Source: Xenorhabdus vietnamensis
GTDB taxonomy: Bacteria; Pseudomonadota; Gammaproteobacteria; Enterobacterales; Enterobacteriaceae
Direction of reading: 5' to 3'
DNA: 64,000 nucleotides
NCBI RefSeq assembly: GCF_002127535.1
Contig: NZ_MUBJ01000003.1
Span: 98,201-162,200 of the forward strand
Part shown: positions 53,382 to 63,899 of the stretch, piece after piece
Layout of the letters: every line of letters begins with the position of its first letter
Numbering within the stretch: the first letter of the stretch is position 1
Made by a program: the position numbers and the translations under genes
The notes under the pieces: generated by a model
Told to the model about the DNA's origin: nothing
Database searches by the model: none
What the model saw: only the letters and a program-made list of their open reading frames with translations

Positions 53382-53867
53382 TTACGCTCCGGGTTCACCG
53401 CCCCAATAATCAACTTCGTTGCTGACCCGTCCAACAAAATGAAACAATTTTCCGTTTTGCTGCTTTAACACAGACTGAAACTTACCCGAGTCCGGATATT
53501 CAATCACATCTGCTGAAACATTCGCTGAAATAGCAAGATAGCACAATGGAACTGAACCAGTGTTGATTATTTGATGGGCGGTCTCTTGCCCTCCCGCCGG
53601 GGCGCTTACAACGTCACCTTTCTCGATCGAAAATTCATCGGAGCCAAAACGGTAAGTGCCGTTACCTTCAAGAACAAAGAAAAGCTCGTCCACGCTATGA
53701 TGGTTGTGAAACGGGCAGCTACTTTTACCTTTTGGCACTTCGTTATAGGTGATACCTAAATGCTTGAGGCCAAGCTGTTGTCCAAAGGAAATATCTGATC
53801 CCTCATAGAACTCACCTTGTTTCCAAGACTTGAGAGTAAGATTTTTTAGATTGATGATGGGGTTCAT
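53382..53867 (-). CDS. Cupin-domain protein
   Basis: A 161-residue single-domain cupin, apparently intact. Metal-binding motif 1 is FHNHHSVDELFFVLEGNGTYRFG (His-His-Glu; around residues 53-75, part quoted) and motif 2 lies at PAGGQETAHQIINTGS (His). The end YWGGEPGA is common in sugar- or amine-related cupins. No signal peptide. It is surrounded by decayed mobile DNA and has no functional partner, so its substrate cannot be inferred. The start ATG 53867 has CGGAGAA upstream. Confidence 0.8.
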   Translation of the reverse strand: MNPIINLKNLTLKSWKQGEFYEGSDISFGQQLGLKHLGITYNEVPKGKSSCPFHNHHSVDELFFVLEGNGTYRFGSDEFSIEKGDVVSAPAGGQETAHQIINTGSVPLCYLAISANVSADVIEYPDSGKFQSVLKQQNGKLFHFVGRVSNEVDYWGGEPGA

Positions 53868-53891
53868 GAATTCTCCGAGTATCGTCAGATT

Positions 53892-54123
53892 ATCTTGCTA
53901 TAATTCCACATTTTCCACCAATTGCTGGTAACAATATAAACCTCTATCAGTATGCTTATCGGATTTTCGACTATTTTTTCTAGACGGAATGGCCGCTGTC
54001 GCCCCTGATTGTTTGTCATAATTTCTAAAGGCTTTGCTATCGTATCCCTTGTCAGCAATCACAAAATCTGATGCAAGTGATTGTGCCACCAATTTTACGC
54101 ATGAACAATATCGTGGGTTTGAG
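53892..54123 (-). pseudogene. IS5-family-like transposase fragment
   Basis: AQTHDIVHA, then after a stop SLASDFVIADKGYDSKAFRN, the second-Asp region of IS5-type DDE transposases, and GATAAIPSRKNSRKSDKHTD leading to YCYQQLVEN. The N-terminal half and the C-terminus with the last Glu are missing. No terminal repeats were found. Confidence 0.7.
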
Positions 54124-54532
54124 CTTCTGAAGAGCGGGAACGTTTACAGGCGACTGATCCCGACATGTTAATGAGCTTGCCTGCCCATTACATAGAATTT
54201 ATGCCGGATAAGGTGATCTATCTGGGTGACTTTAAACGCGGTTATTTCATCGTTGACCATGAAACCGATAGTTTGTCCTTTGGGTTCAGTATACTGAAAA
54301 AGCAGTGGGATATTGGTCAAAAACCCTATATCCGAACGGCATTAAAAGCTGAACTGAGAACCCTGTCTAAATCGCCATCATCAATGATCAATTGATGGAA
54401 GTTGTCCTAAAGGAAAGTGGATTATTGCCAACTATCTTGAAATATATCCCTCAGAGATCTGGCCTAGCCGTTATTTTAATATGGGCGGTCAGCTTATTGA
54501 GTGTAAGGCTCGCAACAAACCACAAGAATAAA
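54124..54532 (+). pseudogene. Frameshifted gene remnant of unknown function
   Basis: An open frame without a clear start reads ASEERERLQATDPDMLMSLP, then FMPDKVIYLGDFKRGYFIVD and FGFSILKKQWDIGQKPYIRT, ending in SPSSMIN at a TGA (54393). Coding-like sequence continues in another frame (either GKWIIANYLEIYPSEIWPSR, to a TAA at 54532, or LMEVVLKESGLLPTILKYIP with a hydrophobic end). I do not recognise the family. The missing start and the frame break show it is no longer functional. Confidence 0.5.
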
Positions 54533-54800
54533 TTTCCTTAGCTTACTATCTATCGTGAAAAGAATAAGTTTTGGTATGAAGCCTTGAGATTGGAATGGTA
54601 TTCAGACTTAGCCATTTTTAGCATTCATGGCTTTTTTGTATTGCAAGTGGCAATTAGGGAGGAAACAGAAAGCTAGGCGTCGTATGTTCAGGGAACGTGA
54701 TAAGTATCACAGAGAGAAATACGATAACGGCTCATTACCGTAGCGGTGTTAATCGGTTATACCTCACGCTACTGCCAGAAGGTATCCTATGGGTATCCTA
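54533..54800. other. Degraded DNA before tRNA-Ile2
   Basis: No gene, repeat or promoter is supported here. A short frame RRRMFRERDKYHREKYDNGS (around 54677-54730) could be another remnant. Confidence 0.35.
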
Positions 54801-54838
54801 GAAAAAACTAAGGGGTCGCACTTTTGATGCAACCCCTT
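54801..54838 (-). terminator. Terminator of the tRNA-Ile2 gene
   Basis: On the minus strand AAGGGGT-TGC (54828-54838) pairs with GCG-ACCCCTT (54810-54820) with one mismatch or bulge, followed by AGTTTTTTC. It lies 8 bp after the tRNA CCA end. Confidence 0.8.
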
Positions 54839-54846
54839 GATAAATC

Positions 54847-54922
54847 TGGTGGCCCCTGCTGGACTTGAACCAGCGACCAAGCGATTATGAGTCGCCTGCT
54901 CTAACCACTGAGCTAAGGGGCC
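54847..54922 (-). tRNA. ileX: tRNA-Ile2 (anticodon CAU)
   Basis: The 76-nt minus-strand sequence starts GGCCCCTTAGCTCAGTGG, has the anticodon loop GACTCATAATC (CAT at 54887-54889), a TTCAAGTCC T-arm and an encoded CCA end. It matches E. coli ileX, the minor isoleucine tRNA whose CAU anticodon is modified to lysidine by TilS so that it reads AUA. It lies near rpoD as in E. coli. tRNA genes are common integration targets, and the accessory region abuts it, but I found no duplicated tRNA segment. Confidence 0.95.
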
Positions 54923-55211
54923 GTTAGAGTGGGGAGATTATACGGTACAGTTTGGTCTTAGGTCTAGCCCCCAAAATTCATATGCGTGTTTTGTATACAA
55001 TAATCAGGGTATTTTAACGTATCTCAGGTTATTGGAAGTAATCTGAAATCTTTTTTAGTGATATTGGTAGCTTTTATAATAAATGTTTCTGATTATTTAC
55101 TGTGCTGCGCCCATGATTTGGCCAATGAAGCTGTGTTAGTGTAGTTTTGTATTTTTCATCGATTTTCAACCATTCTTATTACTTTTAATAAAAATATTTT
55201 GGTAAATCAAT

Positions 55212-55991
55212 ATGGAAGAACATAATTTAGTGGCGGATATTTGGACTCATCACCAAATAGAAGATCATTTTTTCTCATCTATTAGCCAAATGTCTCAGCA
55301 TATTAGTGAAAGTGTTCGTGCCTATGTGACCGGTGTTGAAACGCATTCATTGAATTTTGTGTTGGTGATCAATGTTAATCAACAGACTGCGGAGGATTTG
55401 CAAAAAGGGATTCAGTTGCTGGATGAGAAAACTTACGTTCCTTTTGCGATTGTTGCTGTAGAACCAGATAGTCAAACTTTAGCAGTGATACAGCAGGCAG
55501 GATTTGTGTTTGATGCTGATAGTATAACTACCGCCATGCAACTTGATTTGGTGAATTGGCAAATGAGTGATCTATCAGCTATGGCATACGATATTCGGTG
55601 TGTTAACCACTGTTTGGATGATTGGGCAATCCTTGTAGAAAGCGCATTTGAGACAGGTGATGCTATTTCTGGGCAATACCAAAAATGTCATCAGGCGGCT
55701 TTGGATGCGGGGAAAAATCTGCAGCATTATGTCTTGTATGTCAATGGTCAGCCGGTTTCTTCTTTAACTTTATCAAGATTAGATAATATTGTTCGCCTTG
55801 ATGAAATTAGTACATTGGTGGAGAAACAGAGAAGGGGATATGCTTCTGCTTTGCTCAATCATGTGTTGAATGAAGCTAAACAATATGGTGCAACTGCGTG
55901 CTATTTAGATGCTTCTCGTGATGGTAATGGATTGTATCGACGCATTGGGTTTAAGCCATTGTTTGAATATCAGGGATTTATACGCGAATAA
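55212..55991 (+). CDS. Two-part GNAT acetyltransferase
   Basis: A 259-residue protein. The first ~130 residues are a degenerate GNAT-like domain; the second half has the functional-looking GNAT motifs: EISTLVEKQRRGYASALLNH (acetyl-CoA loop Q/R-x-x-G-Y-A), YLDASRDGNGLYRRIGFKPL and the ending EYQGFIRE. Such two-lobed GNATs modify small molecules or proteins; the substrate here is unknown. It has a weak ribosome-binding site (TTGGTAAA). It is convergent with rpoD and shares a terminator with it. Confidence 0.83.
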   Translation: MEEHNLVADIWTHHQIEDHFFSSISQMSQHISESVRAYVTGVETHSLNFVLVINVNQQTAEDLQKGIQLLDEKTYVPFAIVAVEPDSQTLAVIQQAGFVFDADSITTAMQLDLVNWQMSDLSAMAYDIRCVNHCLDDWAILVESAFETGDAISGQYQKCHQAALDAGKNLQHYVLYVNGQPVSSLTLSRLDNIVRLDEISTLVEKQRRGYASALLNHVLNEAKQYGATACYLDASRDGNGLYRRIGFKPLFEYQGFIRE

Positions 55992-55993
55992 TA

Positions 55994-56021
55994 AAAAGCG
56001 TCTGCCGAAACAGACGCTTTT
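55994..56021. terminator. Bidirectional terminator between the GNAT gene and rpoD
   Basis: AAAAGCGTCTG (55994-56004) pairs perfectly with CAGACGCTTTT (56011-56021), with A and T runs built into the stem ends. Confidence 0.88.
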
Positions 56022-56045
56022 CAGACTTATCAGCAAGTTTGTTGA

Positions 56046-57893
56046 TTAGTCATCAAGGAAGCTGCGCAGTACTTCGGAACGGCTAGGATGACGCAGTTTG
56101 CGCAGTGCTTTTGCTTCGATCTGACGAATACGCTCGCGGGTTACATCAAATTGTTTACCCACTTCTTCCAGAGTATGGTCAGTATTCATATCGATACCAA
56201 AACGCATACGCAGAACTTTCGCTTCACGTGCAGTCAGACCTGCCAGTACATCGTGCGTGGCTGAGCGCAGGCTTTCTGAAGTTGCTGAATCCAGCGGCAG
56301 TTCGAGAGTGGTATCCTCGATAAAATCGCCCAGATGTGAATCTTCATCATCACCCACAGGGGTTTCCATGGAGATTGGCTCTTTGGCAATTTTCAGTACC
56401 TTGCGGATCTTGTCTTCAGGCATCAACATGCGTTCTGCCAGCTCTTCCGGTGAAGGCTCACGACCCATTTCCTGCAACATTTGACGGGAAATACGATTGA
56501 GTTTGTTGATGGTCTCAATCATATGTACTGGGATACGGATGGTGCGTGCCTGATCCGCGATAGAACGAGTGATCGCCTGACGGATCCACCACGTTGCGTA
56601 AGTTGAGAATTTGTAACCACGACGGTATTCAAATTTATCAACCGCTTTCATCAGACCGATATTACCTTCCTGAATCAAATCGAGGAATTGCAGACCGCGG
56701 TTGGTATATTTCTTCGCAATCGAAATAACCAAACGCAGGTTGGCCTCAACCATCTCTTTCTTCGCGCGACGGGCTTTCGCTTCACCGATTGACATGCGAC
56801 GGTTGATATCTTTGACCTGCTCAATGGTCATGCCAGTCTCTTCTTCGATCTGGTGTAATTTATGCAGGCTGCGCAAAACTTCGTCTTCAACTTCCAGCAA
56901 CTTTTCAGACCATGGCTTGTTCATTGCTTTTGCAGCGGTGAACCATGTCTCACTTGTTTCATTGCCAGAGAACAGAGTAATAAAGTTTTTCTTTGGCATT
57001 TTGCACTGCTCAACACACATCTTCATGATCTGGCGTTCTTGAAGACGTACACGATCCATCATGGAACGCATGTTGTTGACCAGATAATCAAACTGTTTTG
57101 GAACCAGACGGAACTGTTTGAATACTTCAGATAAAGTCAATATTTCTGCTGCGGTATTAGGATGACTGCGACCGTGAGTTTTGATTGCCTGACGAGTCAG
57201 TTCGTATTGCTCACGCAGTTCTTGGAACTTCTGGCGAGCTAATTCTGGATCGATGCTGTTATCATCATCACTGTCAGTATCTTCATCATCTTCATCATCA
57301 TCTTCATCATCATTGCTAAGTTCTTCCTGAGGAAGTTCTGAGCCAACGTGAGTAGCTGTTGGTGCAAGATCTTCTTCTGCGTTAGGATCAACAAAACCTG
57401 TGATCAAATCGGACAGACGACTCTCGGCGGATTCAACACGGTCGTACTGTTCCAGCAGGTAAGTAATTGCTTCAGGGTATTCAGCAACGGAGCACTGCAC
57501 TTGGTTGATGCCATCTTCAATGCGCTTTGCAATGTCAATCTCACCTTCGCGAGTCAGAAGCTCAACCGTACCCATTTCACGCATGTACATGCGAACCGGA
57601 TCAGTGGTACGACCGATTTCTGACTCGACACTAGATAACACTTGTGCGGCTGCTTCCGCTGCGTCTTCATCTGTGTCGTTTGTATTTTCTGCCAACATGA
57701 GATCATCGGCATCAGGTGCTTCTTCCATTACCTGGATGCCCATGTCATTGATCATTTGGATGATATCTTCTATCTGATCAGAATCGACGATATCTTCCGG
57801 CAGATGGTCATTGACCTCAGCATAGGTCAGATAGCCTTGCTCCTTACCTCGGGTGACAAGTAGCTTTAGCTGTGACTGCGGGTTTTGCTCCAT
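56046..57893 (-). CDS. rpoD: RNA polymerase primary sigma factor (sigma-70)
   Basis: Directs RNA polymerase to housekeeping promoters. The 615-residue product (E. coli 613) has region 1.1 at the N-terminus, region 1.2 ([20 protein letters not shown]), the long acidic non-conserved region ([17 protein letters not shown]), region 2 ([40 protein letters not shown]), region 3 ([18 protein letters not shown]) and region 4 ([31 protein letters not shown]). ATG 57893 gives [12 protein letters not shown] and sits in a leader (gtgtggataccgtctt) like that recalled from E. coli. It is last in rpsU-dnaG-rpoD. Confidence 0.97.
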   Translation of the reverse strand: MEQNPQSQLKLLVTRGKEQGYLTYAEVNDHLPEDIVDSDQIEDIIQMINDMGIQVMEEAPDADDLMLAENTNDTDEDAAEAAAQVLSSVESEIGRTTDPVRMYMREMGTVELLTREGEIDIAKRIEDGINQVQCSVAEYPEAITYLLEQYDRVESAESRLSDLITGFVDPNAEEDLAPTATHVGSELPQEELSNDDEDDDEDDEDTDSDDDNSIDPELARQKFQELREQYELTRQAIKTHGRSHPNTAAEILTLSEVFKQFRLVPKQFDYLVNNMRSMMDRVRLQERQIMKMCVEQCKMPKKNFITLFSGNETSETWFTAAKAMNKPWSEKLLEVEDEVLRSLHKLHQIEEETGMTIEQVKDINRRMSIGEAKARRAKKEMVEANLRLVISIAKKYTNRGLQFLDLIQEGNIGLMKAVDKFEYRRGYKFSTYATWWIRQAITRSIADQARTIRIPVHMIETINKLNRISRQMLQEMGREPSPEELAERMLMPEDKIRKVLKIAKEPISMETPVGDDEDSHLGDFIEDTTLELPLDSATSESLRSATHDVLAGLTAREAKVLRMRFGIDMNTDHTLEEVGKQFDVTRERIRQIEAKALRKLRHPSRSEVLRSFLDD

Positions 57894-58225
57894 AAGACGG
57901 TATCCACACTTCAGAGTATTGGTTGGTGTCGGTCGGCGAAACAAATATGCCAACAATAACATTTGAGGGCGTTTTCATTATATTGCCGCTGCCCTCAATT
58001 GCGGCAATTGTAGGGTTATTTACCCTACCTAATGCGGCATTTAAGCCGTGAATTCTGTGTCGTAATTTTAGGTTTTGATTTAAAACCTGTTTCACCAAGC
58101 TATATTTTCTCAAGTTATATTACGGATGCGAACTTATTGCGTAAGACTTATTGTGTAAGTAAGCCAAGTAATATAGTCTCCGAGTAATGTAATCTTGAAG
58201 TAAATAGCTTTGCTGAGACAGATTC
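57894..58225 (-). other. dnaG-rpoD intergenic region with two hairpins
   Basis: Two hairpins stand out: GAGGGC (57965-57970)/GCCCTC (57991-57996), and GTAGGGT (58010-58016)/ACCCTAC (58022-58028) with a 5-nt loop. In E. coli this junction carries an RNA processing site that separates unstable dnaG from stable rpoD mRNA, and internal rpoD promoters; the hairpins fit such a role (inference). Confidence 0.5.
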
Positions 58226-59980
58226 TTATTTCCTCGCGCCAGAAACCGTAATCAACCGGACTTCTTCACGCTCTTCTGGTGTTAGGCCTTCAGTTCTCTC
58301 TTTGGCAATCAGAAAGTTAAAACGTTCATCAAGTGCTGACGCGAAAAGATGATTCAGTGCATCGCTAAAAGTTTTTTCAGCAATCTCTTCTATCTGTATA
58401 TCGTTCCATGCAGCAAGCTTTTCAAGCTGTTTAGCATATTTATTATCGCGATATTGCTCTAACAGTTGTCCGGTGGTTAAACCGGGTTGGGCAAGGCACG
58501 TGTCAACAAGCTCTATGAATAGCGGCAATCCTGCTATTTGAGTAGAAAACATTCCCTGTAGTGGGGGAACTAACGTCGCTAAATGCGGATTTTGCACCAG
58601 CAATGCGATCAATATGCGCATTGTAGTTGGTTTCAGTTTTAGTGTCTGATCTGGGCTTGTATGTTTTTTGACTTGTTTTGCCAAAATTAGTTCCAAGTGT
58701 TTTGTATCAGGCGCAGCTGTACCAAACAGTTTACTAAATTCTTGAAGAAGATAACTCTGTAATGTTTCCCCTGGCACTTGACCGATAAGAGGCATAGCAA
58801 GTGAACTGAACTTGGTTTTGCCTTCAGTGCTAGTCAAATCAACCTGTAGCAGCAGTGATTCGAATAAAAATTCAGATAAAGTCAATGCCTTTTCTATTCT
58901 CTGTTCGAACGCTTCCTGCCCTTCTTTTCGAATCAGTGAATCAGGATCTTCGCCATCAGGCAAGAACATAAAACGTAATTGCCGACCATCATTCAGGTAA
59001 GGCAGTGCCGTTTCCAATGTGCGCCATGCAGCATCACGGCCCGCACGATCACCATCGTAACAACAGATGACGCTATCGGTTGTCCTGAAAAGCAACTGAA
59101 CGTGTTCGGCTGTCGTGGATGTTCCTAGCGAAGCTACGGCATAGTCAATACCGAATTGGGCCAATGCTACAACATCCATATAACCTTCAACCACCAATAG
59201 CCTTGTAAGCGTACTGTGGCTTTGCTGTGCTTCATAAAGGCCATATAACTGACGGCCTTTATGAAATATTTCTGTTTCCGGCGAGTTCAGGTATTTGGGA
59301 AGCGCATCTCCCAGCACCCTGCCGCCGAATGCAATCACACGACCACGACGATCGCGAATAGGGAACATCACACGTTCGCGGAAACGATCGTAAGTGCGAC
59401 CATTGTCGTTCGTGACCAGCATTCCTGCATCATTTAGCTGTTTGCGATCTTCCTCGTTATGGGCAAACCGTTTTAGGGCGTTATCCCATCCCGCAGGAGC
59501 AAAACCAATGGCAAAACGATTGATGATTTCTTCACTGAGCCCACGTTGAGCCAAATATTGTCGGGCTGATTGAGCGCCGTAGATATTCAGTGAATGCTGA
59601 TAGAAGCTGTTGAGCTTATCCATCAGCTGGTAAAGATTTTGCCTTTGGTGACGTTCGATTTGACTGCCGCCGGAGCCTGCTTCGTAAGGAACTTCCAGCC
59701 CATGCATTGCAGCCAGTTCTTCAATGGATTCGACAAAATCCAGCCTGTCATAATTCATCAAAAAATCAATGGCATTGCCATGAGCTCCGCAACCGAAGCA
59801 ATGATAAAACTGTTTATCACCATTAACAGTGAATGAAGGGGTTTTTTCGTTATGAAAAGGACAGCACGCTTGATGATTTTTACCTTTCTTTTTCAGAGGC
59901 ACCCTAACATCGATCAAATCAATGATATCGGTTCTTGCTAATAAGTCATTGATAAATGCGCGTGGAATTCGTCCAGCCAT
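58226..59980 (-). CDS. dnaG: DNA primase
   Basis: Synthesises RNA primers for Okazaki fragments together with DnaB helicase. The 584-residue product (E. coli 581) has the zinc-binding domain with Cys40, His43, Cys61 and Cys64 (CPFHNEKTPSF; FYHCFGCGAHGNA), the RNA-polymerase/TOPRIM domain (ERVMFPIRDRRGRVIAFGGR; VVEGYMDVVALAQFG; CYDGDRAGRDAAW) and the C-terminal DnaB-interaction domain. It is the middle gene of the macromolecular synthesis operon, preceded by an attenuating hairpin. Confidence 0.97.
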   Translation of the reverse strand: MAGRIPRAFINDLLARTDIIDLIDVRVPLKKKGKNHQACCPFHNEKTPSFTVNGDKQFYHCFGCGAHGNAIDFLMNYDRLDFVESIEELAAMHGLEVPYEAGSGGSQIERHQRQNLYQLMDKLNSFYQHSLNIYGAQSARQYLAQRGLSEEIINRFAIGFAPAGWDNALKRFAHNEEDRKQLNDAGMLVTNDNGRTYDRFRERVMFPIRDRRGRVIAFGGRVLGDALPKYLNSPETEIFHKGRQLYGLYEAQQSHSTLTRLLVVEGYMDVVALAQFGIDYAVASLGTSTTAEHVQLLFRTTDSVICCYDGDRAGRDAAWRTLETALPYLNDGRQLRFMFLPDGEDPDSLIRKEGQEAFEQRIEKALTLSEFLFESLLLQVDLTSTEGKTKFSSLAMPLIGQVPGETLQSYLLQEFSKLFGTAAPDTKHLELILAKQVKKHTSPDQTLKLKPTTMRILIALLVQNPHLATLVPPLQGMFSTQIAGLPLFIELVDTCLAQPGLTTGQLLEQYRDNKYAKQLEKLAAWNDIQIEEIAEKTFSDALNHLFASALDERFNFLIAKERTEGLTPEEREEVRLITVSGARK

Positions 59981-60014
59981 AAGCCCTTTTACGCCTGTTG
60001 ATGAACGAGAATAA

Positions 60015-60044
60015 GCCGCGCTTCCTTTGGGAAAGCACGGCCTT
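60015..60044 (-). terminator. rpsU-dnaG attenuator
   Basis: On the minus strand GCCGTGCTTTCC and GGAAGCGCGGC form a stem with one bulge around a short AAA loop, followed by TTATTCT. It has the position of the partial terminator that keeps dnaG expression far below rpsU in E. coli. Confidence 0.75.
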
Positions 60045-60094
60045 TAACTGCAATAGTTTGTTAATACAACCACTAAGCGGATTGACCGCAAAGA

Positions 60095-60791
<697 letters not shown>

Positions 60792-61829
60792 ATGCGAGTT
60801 TTAGGTATAGAAACGTCCTGCGATGAAACCGGAATCGCAATTTATGACAGCAAAACCGGTCTGCTAGCCAATCAATTATACAGTCAGGTCAAGCTACATG
60901 CTGATTATGGTGGTGTTGTGCCTGAACTGGCGTCCCGTGATCACATTCGTAAAACGGTTCCTTTGATTCAGGCGGCTTTGAAGGAAGCGGGCCTGACGAG
61001 TAAAGATATTGATGCAGTTGCTTACACTGCGGGGCCGGGGTTGGTCGGTGCGTTGTTGGTAGGGGCAACCATCGGGCGCTCGCTGGCATTTGCATGGGAT
61101 GTGCCTGCCATTCCCGTGCATCATATGGAAGGCCATTTGCTGGCACCAATGCTGGAAGAAAACACTCCTGAGTTTCCTTTTGTTGCCTTATTGGTTTCAG
61201 GCGGTCATACCCAGCTTATTAGCGTAACGGGTATTGGTGAATACAAATTGCTCGGTGAATCCATTGATGATGCGGCTGGTGAGGCTTTTGACAAAACAGC
61301 AAAACTGCTCGGATTAGATTATCCGGGCGGGCCAGTGCTTTCCCGTATGGCACAGCAGGGCAAGGCGGGACGTTTTGTCTTCCCGCGTCCGATGACAGAT
61401 CGTCCGGGGCTGGATTTCAGCTTCTCTGGTCTGAAAACGTTCGCAGCCAATACGATCCGCAATAACATTCATGGCCATGATGTGGCTGAGGATGAACAAA
61501 CCAAAGCAGATATTGCCCGCGCATTTGAAGATGCGGTTGTGGATACATTGGCGATAAAGTGTAAACGCGCCTTGGAACAGACGGGATTCAAACGTTTGGT
61601 GATGGCGGGCGGAGTTAGTGCAAACCGGACGTTGCGTACCAAGATGCAGGAAGTGATGGGAAAGTTGGGAGGTGAGGTTTTCTATGCCCGACCTGAATTC
61701 TGTACTGATAATGGGGCAATGATCGCGTTGGCTGGCATGATCCGTTTGCAAGGAGGAGCTGCCGGTGAATTGGGTGTAACGGTAAAAGCACGTTGGCCGT
61801 TGGCGGATCTTCCTGCTCTGCAAAAATGA
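60792..61829 (+). CDS. tsaD: tRNA N6-threonylcarbamoyladenosine transferase TsaD
   Basis: Catalytic subunit of the TsaBDE complex, which transfers threonylcarbamoyl to A37 of tRNAs reading ANN codons. The 345-residue product (E. coli 337) has an ASKHA fold with [16 protein letters not shown], the metal ligands His111 and His115 (HHMEGH), LVSGGHTQL and [13 protein letters not shown]. It is divergent from rpsU as in E. coli and has its own terminator. Confidence 0.97.
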   Translation: MRVLGIETSCDETGIAIYDSKTGLLANQLYSQVKLHADYGGVVPELASRDHIRKTVPLIQAALKEAGLTSKDIDAVAYTAGPGLVGALLVGATIGRSLAFAWDVPAIPVHHMEGHLLAPMLEENTPEFPFVALLVSGGHTQLISVTGIGEYKLLGESIDDAAGEAFDKTAKLLGLDYPGGPVLSRMAQQGKAGRFVFPRPMTDRPGLDFSFSGLKTFAANTIRNNIHGHDVAEDEQTKADIARAFEDAVVDTLAIKCKRALEQTGFKRLVMAGGVSANRTLRTKMQEVMGKLGGEVFYARPEFCTDNGAMIALAGMIRLQGGAAGELGVTVKARWPLADLPALQK

Positions 61830-61852
61830 TAAAAAACACGCTGTTTGATATA

Positions 61853-61882
61853 GGCTGAGTGCCATTTGGGACTCAGCCTTTT
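61853..61882 (+). terminator. tsaD terminator
   Basis: GGCTGAGT (61853-61860) pairs with ACTCAGCC (61871-61878) around a 10-nt loop, followed by TTTTAT. Confidence 0.85.
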
Positions 61883-61928
61883 ATACCTTTCGTCTTTCAA
61901 ATGGCGTGGTACCTGATTATCCCTTTGT

Positions 61929-62969
61929 TTATTCTGCCGTCAGAACAATTTTCAGGGCTTGCTCCTTTGCAGCGTTACCAAAAACTTCATAGGCGGTTTC
62001 AATTTCACTCAGCGAATAGCGATGGGTTACCAGCTTTTCAGGTGAAATCTTGCCGGATTGGACGCTTTTCAGCAGCATAGGTGTGCTGCTTGTGTTTACT
62101 AATCCTGTCGTGATGGTGATGTTCTTGATCCAAAGATCTTCTAAGTGCAATTCAACGGATTTTCCATGAACACCAACGTTAGCAATATATCCACCAGCGG
62201 TAATGATATCTTGGCAGATCTTGAATGTTGCAGGGATACCAACACATTCAATCGCAACATCGACGCCAATGCCATCTGTGAGCTTCTGGATTGTTTCGAC
62301 CGCATTTTGATGTGTGGGGTTGATGACTGTGTTAGCGCCAAACTGTTGTGCGACACGAAGGCGGTTATCATCGGTATCAATCATGATGATATGGGCTGGT
62401 GAATAGAACTGCGATGCCAGTAACGCAGAAAGCCCTACAGGGCCTGCGCCGATCAAGGCGATGGTATTACCCGGTTGTACCCTGCCATTGATGACACCGA
62501 TCTCAAGACCCGTAGGCAGGATATCACTGAGCATTAATGCCGCATCTTTATCGATGCCTTCCGGCAGACGGTGCAGGCTGTTATCTGCATGGGGAATTCG
62601 CACTTTTTCAGCCTGCGTTCCATCGATCTTATGTCCAAGTATCCAACCGCCATCTTCACAATGGGAATAAAGCTGCCGTTTGCAATAACGACAACGGCCA
62701 CAAACCGTGATGCAGGAGATAATTACTTTATCACCCACCCTGATATTATGGACTGATTCTCCAACAGATTCGACTATCCCAATACCTTCATGACCCAATG
62801 TTCGTCCTATGTCTACAGTTGGAACATCCCCTTTGAGGATATGTAGATCTGTTCCGCAAATAGTGGTTTTGATAATGCGGACGATTGCATCGGTTGACTC
62901 AATAAGTTGAGGTGGTGCTTTTTCTTCCCAATGTTTTTTGCCTGCGCCATGATAAACAAGAGCTTTCAT
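61929..62969 (-). CDS. Zinc-dependent alcohol dehydrogenase
   Basis: A 346-residue medium-chain zinc dehydrogenase that should oxidise an alcohol with NAD(P). Catalytic zinc ligands lie in CGTDLHILKG and GHEGIG, structural zinc cysteines in CGRCRYCKRQLYSHC, and the nucleotide fold is IALIGAGPVGLSALLAS with IDTDDNRLRVA, whose Asp suggests NAD. It resembles the secondary-alcohol dehydrogenase branch (isopropanol/butanediol type). It is an insertion relative to the E. coli tsaD-plsY neighbourhood and stands alone. Substrate not determinable here. Confidence 0.87.
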   Translation of the reverse strand: MKALVYHGAGKKHWEEKAPPQLIESTDAIVRIIKTTICGTDLHILKGDVPTVDIGRTLGHEGIGIVESVGESVHNIRVGDKVIISCITVCGRCRYCKRQLYSHCEDGGWILGHKIDGTQAEKVRIPHADNSLHRLPEGIDKDAALMLSDILPTGLEIGVINGRVQPGNTIALIGAGPVGLSALLASQFYSPAHIIMIDTDDNRLRVAQQFGANTVINPTHQNAVETIQKLTDGIGVDVAIECVGIPATFKICQDIITAGGYIANVGVHGKSVELHLEDLWIKNITITTGLVNTSSTPMLLKSVQSGKISPEKLVTHRYSLSEIETAYEVFGNAAKEQALKIVLTAE

Positions 62970-63239
62970 AAGGTCTCTCCCATCGGTTATTTGGTTTTTT
63001 GCCGTGTTAATTCGATTCTTTTAATTCAATTCCTTTAATGAGTGAAAAACAATCAATATTAAAAAGTGTAGTATCTTTCACGACAAAATTGGAATAAAGC
63101 CACCGTTCTTCAATGAGGAGCCATTTTTTCTAATGGAACTCCACTAGATGTTGAGTGCTTGAATTGTTTATAGGAGATAAAGGCGTTTTGAGAGAGATGA
63201 GGATAAGAGCAAAGCCCCTTTATTGGGGGCTATCCGCTT
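62970..63239. other. Intergenic region with plsY terminator
   Basis: AGCCCC (63213-63218) and GGGGCT (63226-63231) form a short stem just past the plsY stop, followed on the minus strand by TTGCTCTT, a modest terminator. The rest carries the dehydrogenase promoter; no gene is seen. Confidence 0.5.
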
Positions 63240-63899
63240 TCAGTTGTCTTGTTTTTCCCGCTCTTTGGCAGCTTGAATCTTCTCTTTATCTGTCATTTCC
63301 TGTTTCTTTTTCAGTTTCTGCCAGATACGGCTTTCTTGTCCTCGCCAAAGACGTTGAATATTATCGTGATGACGCACAAGCACTAGACATGACAGCATTG
63401 CGACGGGAAAAGTGAATTCAGGTTTGAACCACCAGACATAGAAAGGCGCAATTAATGCACCAACGATGGCACCTAATGAAGAGTAGCCGCTTAACAGAAC
63501 CGTCAGCAACCACGTACCCGCGATCAATCCCATCAGATCCCAACCAGTGGCAGCAATGGCACCGAAAGCAGTTGCCACACCTTTTCCTCCTTTGAAATGG
63601 AAGAAGAGGGGATAAATATGCCCCAGGCAGGCTGCAATGGCAATAAGGCCTAAATACAATGGGGAAATGTTGAGTTTGTAAGCCAACCAAACAGGTATTA
63701 GCCCTTTTAGAACATCACAAACCAGTACTGCTAATGCAGCCCACTTCCCTCCTATGCGCAGTATATTCGTTGCCCCTGGATTGCCGGAACCATGCTGACG
63801 GGGATCAGGAAGCCCTGCCAAACGGCTGATCAATATCGCGCTGGATATAGAGCCACACAAGTACGCGAAGATGATCATGCCAAGCGCGATTGCACTCAT
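63240..63899 (-). CDS. plsY: Glycerol-3-phosphate acyltransferase PlsY
   Basis: An inner-membrane enzyme that acylates glycerol-3-phosphate from acyl-phosphate, the first step of phospholipid synthesis, working with PlsX. The 219-residue product has about five to seven membrane helices and the family motifs [12 protein letters not shown] (phosphate loop), [13 protein letters not shown] and, in the last loop, [16 protein letters not shown]. The charged C-terminal tail ([19 protein letters not shown]) is long. ATG 63899 follows TTGGAGAT; further upstream codons are not conserved. Confidence 0.95.
   Translation of the reverse strand: MSAIALGMIIFAYLCGSISSAILISRLAGLPDPRQHGSGNPGATNILRIGGKWAALAVLVCDVLKGLIPVWLAYKLNISPLYLGLIAIAACLGHIYPLFFHFKGGKGVATAFGAIAATGWDLMGLIAGTWLLTVLLSGYSSLGAIVGALIAPFYVWWFKPEFTFPVAMLSCLVLVRHHDNIQRLWRGQESRIWQKLKKKQEMTDKEKIQAAKEREKQDN

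Noticed and set aside
39226..54800. Search for integrase, lysis genes and an att duplication of tRNA-Ile2
   Set aside because: None was found. No tRNA-end repeat could be seen on the left side, so tRNA-mediated integration stays unproven.
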